This document shows positions 1 through 12,125 of a stretch of 64,000 bases of DNA, in pieces. Below the pieces are notes generated by a model that saw only the letters and a list, made by a program, of their open reading frames with translations, did no database searches and was not told the origin of the DNA. The stretch's first letter is position 1, and each line of letters starts with the position of its first letter. A program made the translations under genes and the position numbers. The stretch comes from Cryphonectria parasitica EP155. Its lineage: Eukaryota > Ascomycota > Sordariomycetes > Diaporthales > Cryphonectriaceae. Location of the stretch: positions 2,976,001 to 3,040,000 of the forward strand of contig NW_024468912.1 of assembly GCF_011745365.1 (NCBI RefSeq). The letters are read 5' to 3'.

Positions 1-3000
1 TCCTCGACCTGCCTGCCAGCTGCCGTCTGCGTGTTCCGTTCTGCCTGCTGCATCTCCTGCTGCTGGTCGTACAGCGTTGCGCACTTTCTGTCCGCCTCGT
101 AGTCGGCTGCGGCGCGCGCCGCAGACGCAGTCTTGGTGTCTAGGTCGCCCTGTTGTGTGGATGCGCCCTTGCCGTCTCGCTTGCCACCAGGGAAGAGGTC
201 CTCGTAGGCTGGTGGAAGAGCCGGAGACGGGATCAAAGAGGAACCGATGTTGGGGATGAATGCTGACATGCGTTGCTGCGCCGAGTTCAAGTATGCCTGA
301 TAGTCATGCAGGGCCGCCATGTTGGGCATCTGGATGTGTGACAGGTTCTGCATCATGCTGTGCTGGAACTGCTGGATTTGCTCCCTGAAGGCTGCAATCG
401 CAACAGCAGCGGACGCCATGCCGCCCTGCTCCTCAACCTGCGGTAGGTCGACCAAGGATGCCCGAGAAGAGACCACCTCACGATTGTGACAACCCCGGAA
501 GGCCATTTGCAGATGTGCATCCTCGTCTTCGAGGTCACCCTCGGAGGTCGATGCCTCAACTTCATCCGACTCGGTTGATGTGTCGCTGCATGAGTACTCG
601 TTGGGAGCAGCGGGTTGTGTCCTGGGTGGTTCCCAGAAGGAGCGCAGAGACGTCGCGCTGCTGGCGCGGCTGTGAAGGGTGCTGCCCCGCCTACCAGCGC
701 GCTTGATGGCGCGGATGACATCCCGCGTTCTGGCGACATCCGAGGCCAGTTGGCCTTGCACAGTCTTGAGCGTAGGATCGGCCTTGTGTTGGATGAGGCG
801 CCTCACCAATTCAGGGTGGTCATATAGCGCCGCGTAATGTAACGGGCTAAAGCCCAACCTGTCTTGGACATTCGGGTTGGCGCCTCTGGCAAGCAGGCCG
901 GCCGTGAACCGGTGGAAACCAAGGGCGATAGATAGGTGGAGCATCGTATGTCCTGTGGCCTTTCTCTTCAGGTTGAACTTGGTCTTGTTCATACTGTCGT
1001 CCAGGTCCAGAAGATCAAGGACCTTCAGAAGCTGAGGCTCGAGGTTCACGCCATAGCCCTGCGGGCCGCCGTTGTAGCCGCCGTCGCCTGCACCGTTAAA
1101 GGCACCGCCATTGATGCTGTTCGCACCATTGACAATCTGCTGAACGAGTCCCTGGACATCACCGGTGCTTCCTGTCAACTTCTGAGAAATGACGCCGAGG
1201 GCGAGATGCACGAGCGCCTCCTGCCTGTCATCCTTGTACACGAAGCTAGACTGTCGGGTGAGGAGCGACTGCATCTGACCATTCGGTCCTCTCACAGAGA
1301 CATTCACATAGCCTGGATGCTCAGCCGGCGGCAGAATGCAGGTGATTGAAGAGTCAGCCCAGTAGGTGGTTGTGATGGCCTTCTTGTCGCCGAAGTAAAT
1401 GTCTTGGCCTTGTCGGAATCCGGATCCCAGAATGCTGACGTCGATATTTCCCGTGATTGGTCCTTCCATGGGAATAACTTTGAGCACCGCTGGGACTGCG
1501 CCTGTGCTTGTGAATGGTGCTGTCATGGTGAGGCCACTGGTCAACAGCTGAGGTGCCTGGCCGAGCTGGTTCGGCTGTTGTTGATGCAGCGTGCCGTTGA
1601 TGAGGGAGTTAGGGCTTGGTGCTCTGCTGTTTTGAGCCGAAGCAGGGGCCGAGAACATGGGCTGCATGACGTTGACATTATTGTCCATCTGGACAGGCCT
1701 GCTTGAACCAGGCTGGAGAACAGCCTGTTCGTTGCCGTTGGGCGTCCGGGGTTGGGCGGGAAACAGCGTGCCGGCGGGCTGAGTGACCTGACCGAAAGGA
1801 GGGGATGACGCATCGAAAAATGGGTTGGAGGTTGGCGCAGAGTAAGGTGAAGACGAGAAGGGAGAGACGGACGCAGGCGGCGGGCCAACCTGGCCGTTCT
1901 GTAAATTGCTGGGCGGCGGTGGAGCAAAAGCAGCCGTCTCGATGGGTGTCATGTGCAAGGTCGTGGGTATCTTGCTACCGCTCGACTTCCTCTTCTTCGC
2001 CGAGGGACCTGCTGCACTAGGCGAGGGCGGCCTTGACAGGTTGCGTGGGGTGGGGACAGCTGACGTGCCGATCGAAGAGGCTGCAGGTCCCACTGCTGTT
2101 GGTACGAGGTCACTGGCACTGCGTTTGAGAGCCTGAATATCGGATGTCGACTGTGATTGTCGGAATGGGTGTCCTGGCTGGATGGCGTTCATATCGTTGA
2201 TACCAGATGAGTTTGAATTCGCCAAGGCGGGCGCGTTTGCGCTCTCAATTCTACCGCTGGGGTGAGGATTAGAGTGTGGTGTCTTGTGGTCGTCCGTGAT
2301 CATGATGGATGGTGATAAAAGCTGAGTAACCAGCCGGCCCAGGTGATTCTTGAGTGTAAAGATGACCTGGAAACCAGTCTTCTCGTGGTGATGACGGCAG
2401 TAACAGGCAATCCGCATCGGCGTGTCGATGATCATGGTCCCTGGGGCGTCTGGATCGTTGGCATCTGTGAGATCCTTGATCTCATGCGTGTTGAACACAA
2501 CGACCCTCTGCGCCTCGAAGTGCTTCCACTCCTCGTCTTCAGCGGGCTTCTTGGTCTTTTTTCGGTTGGCACGCTTCTGCTCCCGAGTGATACAGCCATT
2601 GCAGATGCGGACCTCGCCGCCATCCCCTGTCTTTTCTTCACCCGCATCAGAGCTGTCCTTGGACGGATGGGCAGAAGCAGCAGCACGTGCCAAGGCCTTC
2701 TCCCTCGCCTGCGGCTTAGCCATGGCACTCGTGCAGACGAGCTGGGTGGACAGCTCCAGAGTATCCGGCGAGAGCTTCGCGGCCTTGGCCAGGAACTTGG
2801 GCTTGCCGATGGTGTACCGCGGGAGATGGATCTTCTTGATACCTTCAGGGACCGGGTACAGGGTCATCTTGACCTGCATCTGCGTTTCGACGCGGGACTT
2901 TGGAGGAATATTGATAAGACGCAGGGTCGGCTTCGGGGATGCCTCTTGCTTTAGCGGCACAACGGCAAAGGGGGAACGAGCACTGCTGGGGCCTTCAGAG

Positions 3001-3888
3001 GTAGCTTCGTCTATTGATGAGCGCTGCCATGGCACGTTGAACCAGCTCCCGTTGGGCGGGTTGCCCTGCGGTCCAAGACGAGACTCAAGCGATGCCATAT
3101 CGGTAAGAGCGAACGGGGAAGAGCCCTGGCTGAAGACCATCTGTTGTGACATGGGCGAGGCTTCTCTAGAGCCAGCGGTTGATAGCCCATTCACAGACTT
3201 GGCTGAAGAGGACTGCTGCTGCTAGATGGTCAGAAGACTTAACTCTGAAAGAACGAAAGAAAGGGAAAGAAATGATTCTTTCTAAGGAGCAGGCACATAC
3301 AGAATGCCGCTTCCTGCGAGCATGACCAGCCTGAGGCCGCGTCGACAGCCGGGGTGGCTTTCTATCTGCAGGAACCTCGTCTTCGTGATCGTTCAGGGTA
3401 CCGGGACTCGAGTTGAAGTCCGAGGGGCTGGAAGAGTCGAACCTGGGGGGTGACGCAGCATTGCGGCCAAACGATGTGTAACTACCACCCATGGGCTGGT
3501 CGATCATGGCCGGGTTGATGGTGTTCTGCTCGTACATGGACGACATACTGTTGAAATCGAAGTCACCAAACCCCTCGCGGGACGACTTCTCGAACAATGC
3601 CATGTCGACATCGCCGTCCCCGTTGTTCATGGCGTTGGTGGACCTTGAGGAGTCGGAAGCAGAGTCTTGATCGGATGCAGTGGGCGAGAGGTTGGACGGA
3701 AGGGTGCTGTCTGTAGTGGGCTGTAGTAGGCCCTGTCCCTTGGGCTGGGAGTCGTTGCTCTGAGCAAAGTTGAGGAAGTCGTCTGCGGCGAAGTCGAAGT
3801 CGTCGAGGTTCTGAGGCATGCCATTGAAATTGACGAAATCTTCGCTGAGCATGGGGAAGTCGTCGCCAGGATCGTCGGTTGACGGCAT
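1..3888 (-). CDS. MGA2: Mga2/Spt23-like IPT/TIG-ankyrin transcription regulator (partial, C-terminus outside window)
   Basis: Two exons are visible, 3888-3301 and 3221-1, split by an intron at 3222-3300 (donor GTATGTG, acceptor TAG). The frame stays open to the window edge, so the C-terminus is missing. Mga2/Spt23 are ER-anchored regulators of fatty-acid desaturation, released by ubiquitin/proteasome processing; the membrane anchor expected at the far C-terminus lies outside the window. Visible in order: an acidic/aromatic N-terminus with repeated DDF-type motifs (activation-domain-like); a conserved Mga2 block (RVETQMQVKMTLYP near 2885, then a Cys-containing basic stretch RICNGC near 2600); an IPT/TIG domain around 1500-1290 (GSGFRQGQDIYFG); two ankyrin repeats around 960-770 (GHTMLHLSIALG, GFSPLHYAALYDHPE); and a long low-complexity tail. 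The start is the first ATG in a long open frame. Family assignment is firm; whether it regulates a desaturase here is inferred from yeast. Confidence 0.88.
3222..3300 (-). other. MGA2-like intron with two candidate acceptors
   Basis: The donor is at 3300. A strong pyrimidine-rich acceptor (TTTCAG, CAG at 3245-3247) would place an in-frame TAA two codons after the junction. The TAG at 3222-3224, 23 nt further downstream, keeps the frame open into the conserved body. The productive model therefore needs the distal acceptor. Confidence 0.6.
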
Positions 3889-6800
3889 GGCTCTAGAAAA
3901 AGAGAGGGGGAGGGGAGGTATCCGTAAGCGTCGAGGGTCGGGGACTGAAGCCGGAATTCAACCCGCCCGGGAGGCTTGCGTGGTGCTGCTGGTCAATCGG
4001 ATGAGCCGGTGCCGCGTCGTCTGGTTGGCGTATCGAGGGGGCTTTTTAAGGTGGAGGATCGTGTGATCGTCGCCTTGCTGGCAGTGCGTGTTTGTTGAGC
4101 AGGAGTTGAGGACCGGGGGGGGGTTGAAGGGTGGAAATCGAGGGGATGGAAATCGAGGTCGAGTTTGGGTGAGGTGTGGATTGAAGTATGAAGAAAGAGT
4201 CAAAAGCGCAGAGTGCGGCGAAGGTGAAGTTGACCAGAGGAGAATTTCCCTCCTGGTTGGACAGCACGACCAGGCGGTGGGGACGCGGGTGGAGATAGCG
4301 CAAGGATGGGAACGATCCAATGCGAGAGGCGCTGCTGACACAAGAGGCGGGCACGCAGGCCCAGAAAGGTGCCCCTCTGATGGCGGGCCTGGAACACGCA
4401 AGGGACCAGGAGCGAGCAAAACAGGCAGGACAGGGTAAAGGGCCAGCTCTCCTGCTTCTCTGTACTACCACTAAATAATATGTCTGCAGCTGAACTTGTC
4501 ATGTAATGTCACTCACTGTTGCTGCAGATGTCATGGAGAATGCACTGTCCAGTTTCGTGTTCCCCAACACAACAGGGGGTTATTGTCGCTGGAAGCATTT
4601 AGTAGACCAACCAACCCTGGGCCTCACCAGTGGCCTGCCCCCTGGTTGTTGAGGTCGCTGTGAGCCTGCCAGATTGAGTAAGCAGGCGTGAAGCGCTGGA
4701 ATCAAGAAACTACTTCATCGCTGCAAGCCCAAAGGCCCCATTTTTTACAAGAAGCCAACAGCAGGGCCTCCCCGCGATTCCCTAGTGGGCCAAGCTCACA
4801 GCCGGCCGGAACAGCAGTCTCCGCTCTCTGGCTCCTCCCAGTGATATCCTTTAGAACCCTGTTTCTGGGCTCCCTTTAACACGTCAAACGGACCAGCAGC
4901 AGTGCAAGCATTCCAATTCCACTACCCACTTCAGATATTCTCATCAAAATAAACCCCCACGGGGTTCTTTCTGGAGACTGACATGGAATGTTTCACACCT
5001 CGGCGCCTCTGCCGATCAACAGAGCACGTGTCAAGGTACCCTTCAGGTGCTTGTCTACATAGTACACAAGTATTAATTTCTACTACAGCACAGTTTGTAA
5101 ATGGGAGTCTTGTTTGCTAGCACCTGTCCAAGCCATCTACTTGATGACCAAAAGGAGCCGAGCATGTCGCATTCATCCTATCCGTCTCGACGTCCGGGGG
5201 AGAAATATCATCTATCCTCTTCTGGCCCGACATCGCAGTAGCAGGCCAAAGACACGTATGTACTGCAGCCTCTGGTACTGCGCACCATCCATGTAGAGTG
5301 GTACCATAGTATGTACCGTAGCCACGCCTGCCCTCCAAAACCGTGGACCGCGCGAACTCTCGCCAGAAAGATCGGTTGGTCTAACCCCCTTTCCCAAGGC
5401 AAGACGGAGGGTTTTTTTTTTTTTTCTGTTTCTTTTCTTTCTCTCCTCTTTCTTCTGCTTTTGGTTTTAAGCTCACCCCTGCCGCTGGGGCCCATGCACC
5501 CAGCCCAAATTGTTTGTACCATAATTCTCTGACCTGCATGAGGTAAGACGTGCATGTTGTCCCAGGACCAAAGGTACTGGACTCACAATCCTACCAGGGG
5601 AAGAAAACCATTTCACACGACCACGTCATATTTCTCCCACACGTTCTCAAGTTCAAGAAATGAGAGAAGAGGGGGGAGGGTTCATTGGTCAACAACAGCT
5701 ACCCCCAGTGGGCGCAGGGGAAGGACAACACATACAACCGCGCAGTGCGGGGAGCTCGTGCTGGCCACCATCTCATTCTTTCTTCCTTACTCGCCCCTCC
5801 CGTTCAACAACTCCTCCTGCATTCGCCACCATTCCTTCATCAATGTGGAGGAGGGGAAGAGAAAGAGGGTGGGAGAACGAGAACGCCGGTCAAGAATATG
5901 CCCCTCGACGTCAACGGAGACAGAAAAGACTCATGCCCCCTCCACCCTCTCGAACCGGCTAGCCACCACCGCCAGTTGTCTCGCCCAGCCATCCCATCTC
6001 TACTATGGTACCTTTATCTGTCCAGCGTCGGATTCAATGTGACGCAGCCTTATTCTTCTTCTTAGCCGCTCACACCCGAAATATTCACCATGCAGAACGC
6101 ACGATAATAAACAGGAACCTTGAAACCCACCCCAGTTTGCAGACCATATCAGAGTATATGTATAACAAAAGTTGCATCGGCATCGTCTGTCCCCCCCCCC
6201 CTCCTTCTTCCCCGCCCCCCATGTCGACTATTTCATGCACTCCTTGCATCAGCCTTAGCCGAGTGCGGACTCGCATATATACTAACTACTTTTAAAGTAT
6301 GTAACGTGCAGATAAAAAGTCAGAGTGGCTCGACACGAAGAAGGGCCAGAACCAGACCACCCTCGAGCAAAGGGGGAGAACCCGGGTGCTGACACTGGTG
6401 AGGCGTCGGGTGGCCGGAAAGCGACATTTCAAGAGTGCCCTGGATCTGAATAGCGAGAATACGCGATGAAGTCTTCAACAGACCTATTCTGTGTCCCTTT
6501 TGGCATCGAGCGGCATCTTAACGTGAGGCTGATGGTACACTGCAATAATCACCTGTTGATTCTATATGAACGCACAATTTATAGAGTCGAATATTTCATG
6601 TCCACTTGCGTAAATATGTGCTTATAATCCACTCCCTTCTTGATAGAATCAGGTCAGTCCGCACATCTAATCTGCAGGGTTTGTCTGAGGCGATACTCAT
6701 GTGCATAGGCAGACGCCTCTGGGGGAATATGTTTAAAAAGAGAGGAGACGGTGGAGGAGAAATCCATCTGGTCGGTGAGCCGAAAACGACTTCCCACAGC

Positions 6801-6912
6801 ATGCCCTGTTGGGGAAAAAATTTTGGAAAAGAACCCCCCCCCCCCCAAAAAAAAAACCTGCAGCACACATCCCGCCACGCACGTCAAAAGTACCACACCG
6901 CGCGGGCCGTTG
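3889..6912. other. Intergenic: MGA2-like upstream region and NHA1 3' flank
   Basis: About 3 kb without a supportable gene. The part next to 3888 should hold the MGA2-like promoter and 5' UTR. The rest contains a T tract at 5411-5424, a C run near 6191-6202, and a C13-A10 junction at 6834-6856 just past the NHA1 stop. Small open frames here have no recognisable motifs and look like chance. Confidence 0.6.
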
Positions 6913-9249
6913 TCAGTCGGTACGAGGAGGAGGAGAAGAAGAAGAAGAAGAAGAAGGAGAAGGGATGCCGGGTGCAGAAAGCTCAGCATCCTCTGCGCTC
7001 CCTTGTCCAACACCAACGGCGCCTTTGTGAGTCTCATCAGGGAACCGAATAGTTCGATCACCCGGGTCAAAAGCCGGCGCTTTACCCGATCCACTCCCTC
7101 CATCCTCACCAGCACGGGCGCCTTCCCCGAGAGTAGTTCCCTGCTCTCCTTCTGCTCCAGACTTCTTGGAAGGGATGACACTCCCACCGATCCTCCACAC
7201 AGGCCGCACTGAGTTCGCCCTCGACGTACCAGCGCTGCGGGGCCCCGTGACACGGGTCTGCTCGTCTGAGTTGTGGCGTGACATGGATACAAAGGTAGGA
7301 AGGCGGAGACCACTGCTGCTGACTCGGCTGCGGATGTGGAACGCACCGCCGCCTGTCTCTGGTTCGTCCGTCACAGCGCGAGAGATCGTCTGGGGCAGAT
7401 AGTAGCCTAGCTTCCCAAGGGGAATGCTGAGACCATGGACGACCTGTGATGATGAAGAGATACGCGAGTCAGAAGGAGTTGGAGGGCCAAAGTACCAAGG
7501 AGGGGGATTGTACTCACCGCACTGCAGATACACGCGAACCAAACCACGACTAGCACCGCCTCTGGCAACTTTGCCACATCACTTCTGAGATCCCCGTTCT
7601 CGTCCTTGAGCGTGTCCAGGAACTCATTGGTGATGTATAAGTAAAAGATTGCCGACACGCCCATCGGTCCAAAAAAACCAACGAATATAGCCTGGCGAAG
7701 ATGTTCAATCTGTGGGATCTTCTTGTGGATGGCCAGTATCCAAGGGAGTCTCCGGACCAGTAGGATCAGGATGCCAAGAGGCACCAGGCGATACAGAGGA
7801 ATGACCGAATTCTCTCGAAACATATCCCAGGGGCATACGGCACCATACCACATGAAGATGGTGACGTTGAGGAGCTATTTGGTTGTTATGTTAGAGAATC
7901 AAGTTGCTTGCTCGGGAAGAAACAGATCTTGGAAGACGTACCATGTCGATAGTGGGCTGCAGAGAGTCGTCGATGGTCTCGAGGCGGAACCAATCGTCCC
8001 AAGTAAAGGAGTTGCCAGCAATGAAGCACGCGAGGACACTATATCCAGGTCAAATTAATGTCCCAGGAGAGGGAAAGGCTTCCACCAAGACTCACTCATC
8101 GCTGCCAATCATGCCGCAGGTTCCAATGATGAAGAGCGCAAGCGAGAAAGCAAACACTAGAAAACTCTCCCGGTCAACGTATTTGCGTTCCTCGGCCCCT
8201 GTTGTATGAGGATTCATCAGCCATCTATCCACACACCCTAGTCCTCCTTTCAGTCATTGCAATGGCATATTATTTATGCTTACAATGCAAAAGCTCCTTG
8301 GCGATCCAGCCCACAGCGAAACCGTAGACCACGCTCAAGAGGATCGTATAACCCCATGTCTCTCCAAACCACATGCCCATTGCCGCGCTTGCCCCTCCTT
8401 GTTGACCGGCCACTCCCGACCCCGTACCGACATACTTGATGAGGTACAGTGCCAGAAACGAGAATGGATAACCGAACCCATCATTCGCACCAGACTCGGC
8501 AATGATGATCTTCTGCAGGTCTTTGGGAACGTTGTGGTCTGCGTACTTTCCCTTGACGATGACGTTGGACAGAATAGGATCCGTGGGTGTCAGGCAGGAA
8601 CCAATGGCCAGCGCGTGAAGGAAGGGCAGGTTGGGCACGAGACCCCAGATGAGAAGGGAGGTGGTGATCCACATGCACGCCATAATAGGGCCGAGCAGGA
8701 TGGAGAGTGGGCGCCATTGGGCCTTGAGGTAGCGGCTAGGGAGCTGTACGCCAGCGAGTACAAGCTGCACACCGAGGACGAGGCGCGAGAAGTAGAGGGT
8801 GATGGCATCGAGACTTGCTGAGGAGCCACTGCACAGCCCGATTAGCTTTAGAACGTGACATTTTGGCTGGGGGGGGGGGAGATCTGCTAATTCATGAGGG
8901 CAACAGGACGATAAACAGATGAAAGCGACCTACGCGTAGTCAAGAGGCCGTATGAGGTTCGCAGCACGAGGCGAGAACGCAACTCCGGCCAAGAGTGATA
9001 TCACTTCAAACAGGGTGGGTCGTGTCAGCTCATTTCCCCCTTCCCCCTCCCTCCCTCTCTCTCTCTACACACACACACACACACACACACATACACACAC
9101 GAGACCTGCCCAGGGAAATGCAACTACTCACAGGCCTCCGAGAGATAGAAGTTCTCCTTCATCAGGTAGCTCACAAGCCCAAATACTGAGATCCATCCTC
9201 CCAGAACGGAGACAACAATGTTGAAGTTGGTCAACGCAAGAGTCGGCAT
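6913..9249 (-). CDS. NHA1: Nha1-type plasma-membrane alkali cation/H+ antiporter
   Basis: Seven exons: 9249-9132, 9003-8934, 8828-8284, 8198-8096, 8038-7942, 7874-7518, 7443-6913, giving about 606 aa. Nha1 proteins export Na+, K+ and Li+ in exchange for protons. Family motifs seen: SCLTPTDPILS (about residues 141-151), the ESGANDG ion-site motif (about 174-180), LLHWAEERKYVDRESFL formed across the 8199-8283 intron, the GSDDVLACFIAGNSFTWDDW motif formed across the 8039-8095 intron (its DD pair matches residues essential in yeast Nha1), and FVGFFGPMGVSAIF. About twelve hydrophobic segments precede a hydrophilic tail beginning VVHGLSIPLGKLG, the conserved post-membrane region. The tail is only about 170 residues and ends in a Ser run, much shorter than the yeast tail of over 500, so regulatory segments are reduced. 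Intron 1 (9004-9131) carries a CT/AC microsatellite and an AAG acceptor. Confidence 0.9.
9050..9100. repeat. CT tract plus (AC)n microsatellite inside NHA1 intron 1
   Basis: A CT-rich tract at 9050-9066 is followed by about twelve AC units and, after one interruption, four more. It lies within the 128-nt first intron of NHA1, so length changes would alter intron size and not the protein. Confidence 0.9.
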
Positions 9250-9945
9250 ATTGGCTCTGGCCGTCTTCGCCCCAGAGAAAAATGGAGTTCGAAGACAGTA
9301 ACCTAGTCGATATCAGCGTGAGAACCTTGCTCTCAGGTCACTCCGAAGTCGTCCTTGCTCTTGCGCAAGACCGACAGGCAGTGGCTTGCGGATGGGAAGG
9401 GGGCGGGGCGGTGTGTTATTGAATCATGGAGTCTGTTCTGGTGGTGCCTCTGCAAGGACACGATGAACGCCACTTTGACTGCCTGAACCTCGGAAGAAAC
9501 AACTTTTCTGAAGTGTTGCACAGCTTATCTATCTCTTGCTGCACATCGGCCAAGATCGGAGCAAGGAAAGAAGAAGAAAAGAGAAGAAGAAAGAAGAGTG
9601 TGATATTCGGCGATATATTCACTGGGTTGCAATAAGGGTTCAGAGGGGGGTCAGACAAGGTATCAGGCTTTGGAAGGTGGCCGTGCAGTGTCGTCGAGAA
9701 CAATTACGTCGGGCCAAAAAAAATACAGAAGAAGATAGATGACATGATAAGGAAAGAACCCACGAGGCTGCTCGGCCCAGGCTTAGCGCGAGTTACTGCG
9801 GGACCGCTGCGGAAGAGTGAGCCGAGGAGGCATACAAGGCAATTATACCACCAAAAAACAGGGGAGGGACCACGAGATTAGACTATAGTAGCAATAATTT
9901 AGCTGAACAAAATCCAGTCCGAGCCATCAAATATCATACCCTTAT

Positions 9946-9972
9946 TCTCTCTCTCTCTCTCTCTCTCTCTCT
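9946..9972. repeat. (TC)n microsatellite
   Basis: About 13 uninterrupted TC units in noncoding DNA between NHA1 and the RNase H1 gene. Confidence 0.9.
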
Positions 9973-10089
9973 TTGTTTCTCTCATACTGCTCCCAATCAA
10001 GTAATTGCACACTAATGGACCCCGGCGTTTGTACCAAAGGGCCACGGACCCCGACAATTCCAGCTTCGCATCACCTAACTTATATACAG

Positions 10090-10130
10090 CACACACACAC
10101 ACACACACACAGAGGGGGAGAGAGAGAGAG
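10090..10130. repeat. (CA)n followed by (GA)n microsatellite
   Basis: About ten CA units run directly into a G run and a GA tract, all in noncoding DNA downstream of the RNase H1 gene. Confidence 0.9.
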
Positions 10131-10601
10131 CAGGGCGAAGGAAAGCAAAAGAGATAGAAGTCCGCAAATTGCCCCAGCTTGTGAGTTGCCAAGTAACCCA
10201 GCTGACCTGTGTACACCTGCTCCCACCCGGACGCGCAGCATTGCGAAAGACCAAATCAAGAAGGCAAACCAACAACGCCACGCCAAAAATAAAAGGGAGA
10301 AAATAAGTAAGAAGAAGATAATATCAAGACCCTTCCGAGCCTGGTGTTCATATTCGCCAGTGGCCCCGTTGTAAGGCAGTCTGTTCTGTTGGTAAGGCCG
10401 CAAGCATCAAGTCTTCCTCATCAGACCAATCGATGGGACCACCTCATAATGTCGTCCATCTCCGCGAAAAAAACGCACAAGTCGTGGCATGTCATATGCC
10501 TTATCACTGATTTCCCCTGCTTCGTCTTCTGTAACAGTGTGGTAGTCGTTCTTATCATCAAAAGAGATTTCTTACGCCCAAGTCCGCCATATGCCTTCCG
10601 C

Positions 10602-12125
10602 TCAACGGCGCTTTCTCTTAGTCTCCATCCTTGAAGCCTTGGCCTCGTTGGCGCCCTTGACGGCAAGCCCGTCTGCCTCCACGTTGCCTCGATTGCCCTC
10701 GTGGCCCTTAATCCACTTGATAACCGTTCTGGTGCCGAGGGCGTCACGCTTACGGATCTCCTGGAGAGCCAGTTCGACCAGGTCACGGTTTTGAACAGGA
10801 CCTTTGTGTGTCTTCCAGCCATTCGCTTCCCACTTGATGAACCAATCCGTCACACACTTGATTGCGTACGTGGAATCAGACCAGATTAGGACACCTCGCT
10901 GAGGGGGCACAGATTGCAGCGCTCGGATGATTGCTGTCAGCTCGGCTCGCTGGTTGGTCTGAACGTCGCCGGGCAGGCGCTCAGAGATGTTTCTTGGTGT
11001 CAAGACTGTCAATCAGAGTTCAGATGGATTGATCGGGCCAAAGGGTGCGTTTGTGCGGTGTGTGTAATACGAACCTCGGGTCCCTGTCACCAAAGAACAC
11101 CCCGACCCCCGCCACAGCACCTTCTTGGCCATTGGAAAGGGCACTACCGTCCGTGTACACCTCCTCCAGGCCGAATTCCATATTGCCGCCGAGAGACAGC
11201 TCGATACCGGTCTTGACCTTCTTGCCAGAGGGCATCAGGAAATCGTCCTCGTCCTCATCGTCGTCCTCGTCGTCGTCCTCTTCTCGGTCTGGAGCGTCAT
11301 CATCAAGGAAAGAAGGTGTCGTGGGGGGAAATGTCTGCATCCACTGCTCTGCCGCCTCGCGAGTATCGAACCTCTTGTACTTGGGCGCCTTGACGCCCGT
11401 GTATGCAGCCTGGGCATCGGCCCACTCGGTGTAGATACCAGGGTGCTTGCCCACGGCGACAGCGTAGAAGCGGCTGGGGTTCGAGTCGGGGTTCGGATTC
11501 TTCCCGGCTGCAAAGAGTGCTGCCTCTTCACGAGTAGGAAAGGCCTTGTCTTGACATTTTGAACGAGTACATTAGTCTAGTTGCTTCCTGGAAGGTATAG
11601 CAAGAACGAGAAACGAGAAGAGGGTGGGAACATCTGAAAGAGGTCTTTGTTGCGGGGGAAACACCACGAGCTCAGATAAAACTAGGTTTATCACTTACAA
11701 ACCGCGCCTCCAAATCCGTTGATGTTCGCCTGGCACTCCATCCAGGTCGTATACACGCCGGGGACGCGACCAGCCCTCACAGCATAATATCGTTCTTCTC
11801 CTGGCCGCCGCTTGCGCTTGTAAGGTTTCGAGGTAGGGGAGGGCTCGGACCCGGGCAGAAGAGCCTCGGCCGCCGCCGCTGCTGCAGCCAGACCGTTGCT
11901 CTTAGGCTTTGGCATGGCCGTGGCTCGTATCGCGAGGAGAATTGCCTTCAGAAACGAGCGAAATCGCAATTGGTTAGGGTTGCGAGTCGAGTGCGTCTTA
12001 CTGGAGAAGTTTTTGATCGAAGAAGAGCGGGTGCACTGCCTGGAGGACCGGACGCCGTCCCAGAAGAGCTCTTTGTTAAGTGTTAGAGATCTCGCGAATC
12101 CGAGCTTCGAGTGGTGAAAGGGCAT
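10602..12125 (-). CDS. RNH1: RNase H1 with two hybrid-binding domains and a possible mitochondrial presequence
   Basis: Exons: 12125 (or 11915)-11699, 11549-11075, 10992-10602. From the ATG at 11915 the protein is 360 aa; the in-frame ATG at 12125 adds 70 residues. RNase H1 cleaves the RNA strand of RNA/DNA hybrids. Seen (360-aa numbering): hybrid-binding domain 1 at about 43-87 (YYAVRAGRVPGVYTTW), domain 2 at about 100-146 (FYAVAVGKHPGIYTEW), an acidic linker rich in D/E (about 155-176), then the catalytic domain with D206 (YTDGS), E248 (NQRAEL), D270 (WSDSTYA) and D338 (VEADGLA). All four metal-binding acids are present. The 70-residue extension has about 13 K/R against 2 acidic residues, as in mitochondrial targeting peptides. 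Intron 2 (10993-11074) needs a rarer GTTCGT donor and AAG acceptor to restore DPRNISERLPG. Confidence 0.9.

Larger units (their letters stand above)
9250..10601. other. Intergenic: NHA1 upstream region and RNase H1 3' flank
   Basis: No gene seen. It holds a (TC)n tract at 9946-9972, a (CA)n tract at 10090-10110 running into a GA-rich stretch to 10130, and a purine-rich patch near 9567-9600. The portion next to 9249 is the presumptive NHA1 promoter. Confidence 0.6.
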
